From positions 1 to 19,219 of the forward strand of contig CAYVKV010000017.1 in the NCBI GenBank assembly GCA_964452355.1: DNA of 19,219 bases, written 5' to 3'. The position numbers and the translations under genes are program-made. Shown here one piece after another: positions 14,663-19,219 of this stretch. The first letter of the stretch is position 1. Each line of letters opens with the position of its first letter. Below the pieces are notes generated by a model, which saw only the letters and a list, made by a program, of their open reading frames with translations, was not told where the DNA came from and made no database searches. This DNA comes from UBA1450 sp964452355. GTDB taxonomy: Bacteria; Patescibacteriota; Microgenomatia; UBA1406; GWC2-37-13.

Positions 14663-14872
14663 TTATTCAGATTCTTTTGTTAACTCTTTTTGTCGAACAA
14701 TTGTTAAAAGCACTGCGAGTCGTTTTTTAAGAATTTTAATGGTATTTGAATTTTTTTCAGGTTTAACTTTCCGTTCAATAAGTTTTTTCGCAATATCTTG
14801 ACGAATTGATGCTGCCTCTTTGGTCAAATCTTCAATCGATTTGTTTATTATTTCTTTTGTAATTTTTCTCAT
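14663..14872 (-). CDS. rpmC: 50S ribosomal protein L29
   Basis: A 69-residue mostly helical protein located near the peptide exit tunnel. It has the two-helix pattern of L29 with EDLTKEAASIRQDIAKKLIE in the first helix and a second helix, TIKILKKRLAVLLTIVRQKELTK, matching the usual I-x-x-x-R-x-x-I-A-R-x-x-T motif only loosely. Position between rplP (3 nt) and rpsQ (12 nt) supports the assignment as much as the sequence does. Confidence 0.93.
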   Translation of the reverse strand: MRKITKEIINKSIEDLTKEAASIRQDIAKKLIERKVKPEKNSNTIKILKKRLAVLLTIVRQKELTKESE

Positions 14873-14875
14873 GAT

Positions 14876-15283
14876 TTATGATTTTTGAACAATTTTTGTA
14901 TTCATTGCAAGCTTTGCTGCAACACTTTTCAGTACTTTTCTTGATTCTTCATCACTCAATCCATCGACTTCAAATAATACTCTTCCCGGTGAGACCGACG
15001 CTACAAAATATGCAACATCTCCTTTTCCGGCACCCATGGTCACTTCCGGTGGTTTCTTCGAATATGGCTTATCGGGAAAAATTCGAATCCAATATTTTCC
15101 TTCTTTTCTCGTTGCCCGTGCCAATACCACCCGCACTGATTCAATCTGTCTATCCTTGATCCATCCGGGTTCCATTGCTTTAATTCCAAAGTTTCCAAAA
15201 TTTATTTTGTCACCTTTTGTTGCGATTCTTCGCCATGTTCCTCTGAACTGTTTTCTATGTTTTTGTTTTTTTGGTGCTAACAT
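14876..15283 (-). CDS. rplP: 50S ribosomal protein L16
   Basis: A 135-residue L16, which lies near the A-site tRNA elbow. Visible are MLAPKKQKHRKQFRG, GNFGIKAMEPGWIKDRQIESVRVVLARATRKEGKYWIRIFPDKPYSKKPPEVTMGAGKG and a C-terminal helix, SDEESRKVLKSVAAKLAMNTKIV. Length is typical. The conserved RMGKGKG reads TMGAGKG, so Thr82 replaces the Arg that is hydroxylated in E. coli (Arg81). It starts 20 nt after rpsC. Confidence 0.97.
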   Translation of the reverse strand: MLAPKKQKHRKQFRGTWRRIATKGDKINFGNFGIKAMEPGWIKDRQIESVRVVLARATRKEGKYWIRIFPDKPYSKKPPEVTMGAGKGDVAYFVASVSPGRVLFEVDGLSDEESRKVLKSVAAKLAMNTKIVQKS

Positions 15284-15303
15284 GGTTTATTTTGAAAAAT
15301 TTC

Positions 15304-15948
15304 TTAGCTCGTCTGACAAACCCAAACTTTTACTCCTACGTATCCTGACTTTGTTAACGCAGGAAACTTTGCAAAAGAAACCGGCTCTCGAATGGTTGAC
15401 GTCGGGATTGATCCCTGAAAATACTTTTCAATTCGTGAAATTTCAGCCCCTTGTATACGACCACCAAGCTGAACTTTTACACCCTTTACCCCTGCTTCCA
15501 TAACTCGAGCCATAGTGCTATGTACGACCGCACGATGTGGCAAATTGCGCACCAGCTTTTCAGCAATCGTTTGAGCTACATAATACGCATTTGTGTATGG
15601 TTTTTTAACGGGCTCTATCTTTAAGTCAATTTTTGTTTTCTTATCGGTATTCAATGATTTCATGTGCAAGGTAATGATCGCCTTTACTTCTTCAAGACCT
15701 TTTCCACCGCGACCAATTATCATACCTGGTTTTACGGAAAATATGGTTACCGTTATTTTTTTAATAGCTCGTTCTATGACTACTTCGGTAATACCTGCAT
15801 AGGTATATTTCTTCATAAGTGACTCCCGAATCTTTACGTCCTCTAAAATCGCATCACGATATGCCTTCTTGTTGGAAAAAAACCAACGAGATGACCAGTT
15901 GTAAACTGGACCGAGACGTAAACCGTGTGGATGTACTTTTTGACCCAT
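15304..15948 (-). CDS. rpsC: 30S ribosomal protein S3
   Basis: A 214-residue S3 at the mRNA entry channel. It begins MGQKVHPHGLRLG, carries the KH-domain loop IIGRGGKG at 77-84, and has the C-terminal domain with HRAVVHSTMARVMEAGVKGVKVQLGGRIQGAEISR and TSTIREPVSFA. Length is typical (about 210-230). The gap from rplV is 23 nt of AT-rich sequence. Confidence 0.98.
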   Translation of the reverse strand: MGQKVHPHGLRLGPVYNWSSRWFFSNKKAYRDAILEDVKIRESLMKKYTYAGITEVVIERAIKKITVTIFSVKPGMIIGRGGKGLEEVKAIITLHMKSLNTDKKTKIDLKIEPVKKPYTNAYYVAQTIAEKLVRNLPHRAVVHSTMARVMEAGVKGVKVQLGGRIQGAEISRIEKYFQGSIPTSTIREPVSFAKFPALTKSGYVGVKVWVCQTS

Positions 15949-15971
15949 ATATTATTTATTAGTTGATAATG

Positions 15972-16454
15972 TTATTTTTTTGCTTTTGTAATTTTTTTTT
16001 CTTTCTTTGGTGTTTCTTTTTTTACTTTTGGTACGCTTGTTTTTTTATCTTCTTTTTGATCAATCTTTTTCTCAACATCAGCTTTTTTCACCACTTCCTG
16101 AGCTTTGACTGGTGCTGGTTTTGGTTCACTTTCAAGTATTATCTTTATGTGAGCAAAGCTCTTGAGAATTGGCTTTGCCATTCCTTTCGAACCTGCATGG
16201 TGCCTCTTCAAGGTTCTCCCTTTTTCTATCGTCAAAAGCTTGAATTTTAACACATCAGCGTCTACTTTTAAAGCTTGCGTCGCATTAGCAATAGCTGAAT
16301 GGATTGCTTTATAATAAATATTTGATGGTTTGTTTGTTGAGTACATCAAATAATCAAGCGCATTTTGCGGTTTCATCTCAACAATTAAGTCTCGAATCAT
16401 TCTGAGTTTCTTTGGTGTTGACTTGATATTTTTGATATATGTTATTGATTCCAT
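15972..16454 (-). CDS. rplV: 50S ribosomal protein L22, with lysine-rich C-terminal tail
   Basis: A 160-residue L22 whose beta-hairpin lines the exit tunnel. The core (about 1-110) has YIKNIKSTPKKLRMIRDLI, AIHSAIANATQ and the tunnel hairpin GRTLKRHHAGSKGMAKPILK at about 79-98. Residues about 111-160 form a Lys/Glu/Pro/Val low-complexity tail; typical L22 ends at 110-120. The frame is open to an ATG at 16475, but the start at 16454 (MESITY) avoids a 20 nt overlap with rplB and lies 1 nt after its stop codon. rpsS, normally between rplB and rplV, is absent here. Confidence 0.95.
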   Translation of the reverse strand: MESITYIKNIKSTPKKLRMIRDLIVEMKPQNALDYLMYSTNKPSNIYYKAIHSAIANATQALKVDADVLKFKLLTIEKGRTLKRHHAGSKGMAKPILKSFAHIKIILESEPKPAPVKAQEVVKKADVEKKIDQKEDKKTSVPKVKKETPKKEKKITKAKK

Positions 16455-16455
16455 A

Positions 16456-17226
16456 TTAGCTTTTTCTTCGAGCAAGTATTAATGTACTGCTCCATTTCTT
16501 TTTAGATCGGGTTCGTGTGCCACGAGCTGACTTTCCCCATGGTGTCTTTGGATGCATACCCTCTCCAGAGCGTCCTTCACCTCCACCATGTGGATGGGAT
16601 CTTGGATTTTGTGCGACTCCTCGAACGGTTGGGCGAATACCCATTAGTATCTTTCGTCCCGCTTTTCCAATAACTCGTTCTTTGTGTTCAATATTTCCGA
16701 TTCGGCCTACCGTTGCCCAACAACTTTTATGAAATTTTCGTACTTCTCCAGAGGATAATTTCAAATGAACATAATGTCCATCTTTTGCAACGACCGATGC
16801 AAAGGTTCCCGCACCTCGTACCATAATGCCACCCTGACCCGGATATAATTCAATATTATGCACCTCAATCCCTACGGGAATATTATTCAGAGGAAGGGCA
16901 TTGCCAACCTCAATCTCTGCCTTTTCAGCAGAAACTACCTTGCTTCCAACCTTCAGCTTTGAAGGATGTAAAATGTATCTCTTCTCTCCATCTTTGTATT
17001 CAATAAGGGCAATATTTGCATTTCTATTTGGATCGTACTCAATTCGTATTACTTTTGCTTCCATATCTCGTTTATCTCGAGAAAAATCTACCATTCGATA
17101 AAATCTTTTTTGTCGTTTTCCTTGATGTCGAACTGAAATCTTTCCACTCGAGTCTCGTCCTGAATGTTTCTTCAAAATCATTGTCAATTTCTTTTCCGGT
17201 TTTTGAGACGAATTGAGTTGTACCAT
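16456..17226 (-). CDS. rplB: 50S ribosomal protein L2, short N-terminus
   Basis: A 256-residue L2, a primary 23S rRNA binder needed for peptidyl-transferase activity. Visible are GRDSSGKISVRHQGKRQKRFYRMVDFSRDK, the KSCWATVGRIGN segment, GIRPTVRGVAQNPRSHPHGGGEG with the conserved His-Pro-His at 211-213, and HPKTPWGKSARGTRTR at the end. Usual bacterial length is 273-277. The first 15-20 residues (the MAIKKYKPTSPGRR part) are missing. An in-frame stop codon lies a few codons upstream of the ATG, so no longer start is available. Confidence 0.97.
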   Translation of the reverse strand: MVQLNSSQKPEKKLTMILKKHSGRDSSGKISVRHQGKRQKRFYRMVDFSRDKRDMEAKVIRIEYDPNRNANIALIEYKDGEKRYILHPSKLKVGSKVVSAEKAEIEVGNALPLNNIPVGIEVHNIELYPGQGGIMVRGAGTFASVVAKDGHYVHLKLSSGEVRKFHKSCWATVGRIGNIEHKERVIGKAGRKILMGIRPTVRGVAQNPRSHPHGGGEGRSGEGMHPKTPWGKSARGTRTRSKKKWSSTLILARRKS

Positions 17227-17246
17227 AGATTTGAATTAATAATTAT

Positions 17247-17534
17247 TTATGCTTTTGGAAATAAATCAATCTCACCTTTTGACACAGTCACATAGGCGAT
17301 TTTTCGATCGGGCATTTGTTTTGTTTGCATTTTTTTACCTACGCGTTTTTCTTTTCCCTTTCGAACAACCACTTTGACTGATTTAACCGTAACATCATAC
17401 AATCGTTCAATCGTTTGCGTTACCTGATGTTTATTCGCGTCTCGACTTACATCAAAAAGATATACACCCTTTGCAGCCTGCTGGGTGGATTTCTCTGTGA
17501 TGAGTGGTTGATTGACAATGGTGTTAATTTTCAT
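17247..17534 (-). CDS. rplW: 50S ribosomal protein L23
   Basis: A 95-residue L23, the exit-tunnel protein that docks trigger factor and the signal recognition particle. The pattern is NQPLITEKSTQQAAKGVYLFDVSRDANKHQVTQTIERLYDVTVKSVKVVVRKGKEKRVG, followed by RKIAYVTVSKGEIDLF. The frame is open to 17558, but M9 (17534) gives the usual start. It overlaps the end of rplD by 11 nt, which suggests coupled translation. Confidence 0.96.
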   Translation of the reverse strand: MKINTIVNQPLITEKSTQQAAKGVYLFDVSRDANKHQVTQTIERLYDVTVKSVKVVVRKGKEKRVGKKMQTKQMPDRKIAYVTVSKGEIDLFPKA

Positions 17535-18228
17535 GTTGTTTTCTAAAATGTGCATCAAGTGTTTTCAACGCATCATCAACAAATATAAGCTCCGAATGGT
17601 TTAATATTTGATAGGGATTAATAGTCGAAGCTTGGACTACGTCTACTTTTCCAATGTTTTGAGTTGATAATATAAATGAGTTCTTTTCCATTTTTGAAAG
17701 AACAAATAACACTTTTTTATCGACGAGCTCTGTTGATTTCAAAAACTGAACAATTGTTTTAGTATGTGGTTTTTTTTCGATTCCAGTAGTATCTAATACG
17801 CAAATATTTTTCGATTTTGCTTTCTGACTCAATGTGATAAAAAGTGCTTTTAGTTTTTGTTTTTTATTGAGGGACATTGAAAATTCTCTTGGTTTCGGAC
17901 CAAAAGTGACACCACCACCACGGAAAAGATTGGCTTTTGCTGCACCATGTCGGGCTCTTCCCGTTCCTTTTTGGCGATAAACTTTCTGAGAAGTTCCCGT
18001 GACTTCAGAGCGTGTTTGTGATGAAACCGTCCCTTGTCGTTGATTATATAAATATACCCGCACATATTGTGCGATCAGCTCTGGATTATCTTTGAGTTCA
18101 AAAATCTCTTTTTGCAGCTCTTGAGTACCTGTTTGTTTTCCACTTAAAGAATAAATATTTACTTCATTCTTTGCAAGTTTTGGTGCTTCTTTTTCTTTTT
18201 TTATACTATCTGTTTTTTTTGCTACCAT
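17524..18228 (-). CDS. rplD: 50S ribosomal protein L4
   Basis: A 234-residue L4, whose extended loop reaches the exit tunnel and which is the autogenous regulator of the S10 operon in E. coli. The loop contains QKGTGRARHGAAKANLFRGGGVTFGPKPREFS (about 86-117). A lysine-rich N-terminal extension of about 20 residues precedes NIYSLSGKQTG. The rest (KLKALFITLSQKAKSKNICVLD, then the LFVLSK and INPYQILNHSELIFVDDAL segments) matches the family. The start is 15 nt after rplC, with no Shine-Dalgarno. Confidence 0.97.
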   Translation of the reverse strand: MVAKKTDSIKKEKEAPKLAKNEVNIYSLSGKQTGTQELQKEIFELKDNPELIAQYVRVYLYNQRQGTVSSQTRSEVTGTSQKVYRQKGTGRARHGAAKANLFRGGGVTFGPKPREFSMSLNKKQKLKALFITLSQKAKSKNICVLDTTGIEKKPHTKTIVQFLKSTELVDKKVLFVLSKMEKNSFILSTQNIGKVDVVQASTINPYQILNHSELIFVDDALKTLDAHFRKQHEN

Positions 18229-18243
18229 GATTTCAAATGTGAA

Positions 18244-18924
18244 TTAAAGATTTTTTGTTCGAATTTCAATAAGTCCGCCGATTGCACCAGGAATAAGTCC
18301 CTTTACTTTCATAGTGATTCCATCTGCTTCGACTATCTCAAGGTTTTGAATAGTGACACGAACGCCACCAAGTCTTCCCGCCATTCTTTTTCCTTTTACA
18401 ACTCTTCCTGGAGTTGTTCCTGATCCAATAGACCCAGGGGCACGTGCTCGATCTGATTGTCCATGTGTTTTTGGTCCACCGGCAAATCCATGTCGTTTCA
18501 TGACTCCTGCAAATCCCTTTCCTTTGGAAATACCGGAAACATCAACAACATCTCCTTGTTTAAAAAGCATTTCAGGTTTGATTTCTGTTCCTACAAATAG
18601 TTCTTGTTCTCCAATCAGAAGACCTTTTTTACCATCTTTTTCTATGATCTTTATTTCTTTTTCATCAATTTTGATCCGAAACTCACGCAAAAAATGAAGC
18701 GGGATTTTGATGCCCGCTTTTTTTATGGTTCCTTCTGTTGGTTTTTGATTTTTTTTTGCTTGTCCAAATCCCAGTTGCACTGCCGTATAACCATCAGATT
18801 CCGCCCATCGAATGCCAACGATATAACAGGGAGTAGTGTGAAGTATGGTCACGGGGACCATATTCCCCTTTGTATCAAACATCTGTGATTGGAATTTTTT
18901 TTCTGCGAGTATAAATCCTGACAT
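18244..18924 (-). CDS. rplC: 50S ribosomal protein L3
   Basis: A 226-residue L3, an early assembly protein near the peptidyl-transferase centre and first gene of the superoperon here. Recognisable parts are LAEKKFQSQMFDTKGNMVPVTIL, the ISKGKGFAGVMKRHGFAGGPKTHGQSDRARAPGSIGSGTTPGRVVKGKRMAGRLGG region (about 132-187) and the IPGAIGGLIEIR ending. Gln150 of E. coli (GQNQTPG), the PrmB methylation site, is Thr here. A weak AGGA lies about 13 nt before the ATG. Upstream is a 150 nt leader with attenuator-like hairpins; no rpsJ precedes it. Confidence 0.98.
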   Translation of the reverse strand: MSGFILAEKKFQSQMFDTKGNMVPVTILHTTPCYIVGIRWAESDGYTAVQLGFGQAKKNQKPTEGTIKKAGIKIPLHFLREFRIKIDEKEIKIIEKDGKKGLLIGEQELFVGTEIKPEMLFKQGDVVDVSGISKGKGFAGVMKRHGFAGGPKTHGQSDRARAPGSIGSGTTPGRVVKGKRMAGRLGGVRVTIQNLEIVEADGITMKVKGLIPGAIGGLIEIRTKNL

Positions 18925-18968
18925 ATTGTTTTAGATTTTCCTAATGGAATTTCTTCAAAATTCTTTTC

Positions 18969-18994
18969 AAAAAAAAGAGCCCCAGATTGGGGCT
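18969..18994 (-). terminator. Intrinsic terminator in the leader upstream of rplC
   Basis: On the minus strand the stem AGCCCC - AATCT - GGGGCT (18978-18994) is followed by C and a run of eight T (18969-18976). This is a perfect 6 bp GC-rich stem with a 5 nt loop and a U-tract, a strong intrinsic terminator. It lies 45 nt before the rplC ATG and faces into the ribosomal operon. Because it sits downstream of the promoter at 19071-19099 it would act as a leader attenuator; the alternative is that it ends an unseen upstream transcript. Confidence 0.8.
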
Positions 18995-19017
18995 TATTAC
19001 AAAGCGCTTCAATCTGG
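18982..19017 (-). promoter_or_regulatory. Antiterminator pairing that competes with the leader terminator
   Basis: On the minus strand CCAGATTG (19010-19017) is perfectly complementary to CAATCTGG (18982-18989), which includes the loop and 3' arm of the terminator stem. Forming this 8 bp helix would break the terminator. The loop between is 20 nt. This is the layout of a transcription-attenuation leader. Confidence 0.55.
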
Positions 19018-19048
19018 TTAAATTAGAAATATATATTTCTTACTAACC
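19016..19048 (-). promoter_or_regulatory. Leader hairpin 1, upstream of the antiterminator
   Basis: On the minus strand GGTTA ... TAACC enclose the 16 nt perfect palindrome AGAAATATATATTTCT (19025-19040), giving a long AT-rich hairpin. Its 3' arm shares CC (19016-19017) with the antiterminator strand, so hairpin 1 can interfere with antiterminator formation, though the overlap is only 2 nt. Confidence 0.5.
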
Positions 19049-19061
19049 AATATATATGCAT
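19023..19061 (-). CDS. Possible 12-residue leader peptide in the attenuator
   Basis: An ATG at 19059-19061 opens a reading frame of 12 codons (MHIYWLVRNIYF) ending in TAA at 19023-19025. It runs across hairpin 1, and the stop lies within the hairpin's 3' side, just before the antiterminator strand. The predicted transcription start is only a few nucleotides upstream of this ATG, so it would be nearly leaderless. It is far too short to be recognised by coding statistics; only its position is suggestive. Confidence 0.3.
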   Translation of the reverse strand: MHIYWLVRNIYF

Positions 19062-19070
19062 GCGAACTGA

Positions 19071-19099
19071 ATTATATAACACTTACACATCAACTGCAA
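19071..19099 (-). promoter_or_regulatory. Sigma70-like promoter for the ribosomal superoperon
   Basis: On the minus strand TTGCAG (19094-19099), a 17 nt spacer, and a perfect TATAAT (19071-19076). The expected start site is about 19063-19065, giving a leader of roughly 140 nt to rplC. The -10 and spacing are ideal; the -35 keeps only TTG of the consensus. It is the best promoter match in the upstream non-coding region. Confidence 0.6.
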
Positions 19100-19114
19100 G
19101 CTCATGCAGAGCTT
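19098..19114. repeat. Inverted repeat overlapping the -35 box
   Basis: AAGCTC - ATGCA - GAGCTT is a perfect 6 bp inverted repeat that starts in the -35 hexamer of the predicted promoter. A second, overlapping one is CTGCA - AGCTCA - TGCAG at 19094-19109. Either could be an operator for a dimeric regulator; chance palindromes of this length are also common. Confidence 0.35.
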
Positions 19115-19131
19115 ATAGCCAAATAGGATAC

Positions 19132-19171
19132 TTGCTCATAGACTATAAATACAATTATAAACTATGAGCAA
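19132..19171. repeat. Long imperfect inverted repeat upstream of the promoter
   Basis: TTGCTCATAG and CTATGAGCAA form a perfect 10 bp inverted repeat; after a 2 nt mismatch on each side the inner TATAA/TTATA pair continues it, with a 6 nt loop. No U-run follows on either strand. It overlaps the end of a possible partial reading frame, so it may be a 3' end stem of an upstream gene, or an operator about 33 bp upstream of the -35 box. Confidence 0.5.
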
Positions 19172-19217
19172 ATTGCCTAAGTACCATTCCTCTGTACATC
19201 TTTGCGTCTGCTTCTAC
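19155..19217 (-). CDS. Possible 3' end of an upstream gene, cut by the window edge
   Basis: One minus-strand frame is open from the window edge and reads VEADAKMYRGMVLRQFAHSL before TAA at 19155-19157. The residues look protein-like, but 20 codons are too few to judge and I recognise no family. It does not match the end of S10 or of EF-Tu, the genes most often found just before rplC. The stop lies inside the inverted repeat at 19132-19171. Confidence 0.2.
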   Translation of the reverse strand, partial: VEADAKMYRGMVLRQFAHSL

Positions 19218-19219
19218 TC

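Noticed and set aside
15960..16120. Long T-rich tracts that look like terminator U-runs
   Set aside because: They are the plus-strand image of lysine codons in the L22 tail and have no adjacent GC-rich stem in the transcribed strand; similar tracts occur over the S5 and L17 tails.
18925..19219. tRNA or other structural RNA gene in the non-coding upstream region
   Set aside because: No cloverleaf with a conserved T-loop (GTTCGA-like plus matching stems) could be built; the structures found fit a leader with attenuator instead.
1..19219. CRISPR array, insertion sequence, phage or defence genes
   Set aside because: No direct-repeat array, transposase, integrase or toxin-antitoxin-like gene was seen on either strand; the content is core translation plus two glycosyltransferases and a small nuclease-like protein.

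Overview
The window is a nearly unbroken minus-strand ribosomal-protein superoperon from an AT-rich bacterium. It covers the S10, spc and alpha clusters plus L13/S9, and is followed by two glycosyltransferase genes and a small GIY-YIG nuclease gene. The best guess for the host is a member of the Candidate Phyla Radiation (Patescibacteria). The reasons are that the L30 gene is missing between S5 and L15, several ribosomal proteins carry long lysine-rich C-terminal tails, there are almost no recognisable Shine-Dalgarno sequences, and L2 is short. This placement is inference; no rRNA gene is present to confirm it.

Layout in the direction of transcription (right to left). A non-coding stretch at about 18925-19219 holds a sigma70-like promoter (TTGCAG-17-TATAAT), an intrinsic terminator and an overlapping antiterminator, so it looks like an attenuator-type leader. 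Then come rplC, rplD, rplW, rplB, rplV, rpsC, rplP, rpmC, rpsQ, rplN, rplX, rplE, rpsN, rpsS, rpsH, rplF, rplR, rpsE, rplO, secY, rpmG, an adenylate kinase fused to a second P-loop kinase domain, map, infA, rpmJ, rpsM, rpsK, rpsD, rpoA, rplQ, rplM and rpsI. The distal part holds a GT2 and a GT4 glycosyltransferase gene joined by an ATGA overlap, and a GIY-YIG (UPF0213/YhbQ type) gene. Gaps are 1-75 nt and no terminator is evident between rplC and the left edge, so much of this could be one transcript.

The genes supply the core of both ribosomal subunits, the translocon channel SecY, initiation factor IF-1, methionine aminopeptidase, adenylate kinase and the RNA polymerase alpha subunit. This is the classic growth-linked grouping. 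Departures from the classic order are: no rpsJ before rplC, rpsS moved from between rplB and rplV to between rpsN and rpsH, rpmG inserted between secY and adk, rpmD absent, and adk extended by a UPF0200/dephospho-CoA-kinase-like domain.

I see no new defence or mobile system here. The observations most worth following up are the leader of the superoperon, with mutually exclusive hairpins and a possible near-leaderless 12-residue leader peptide, and the two-kinase fusion protein.
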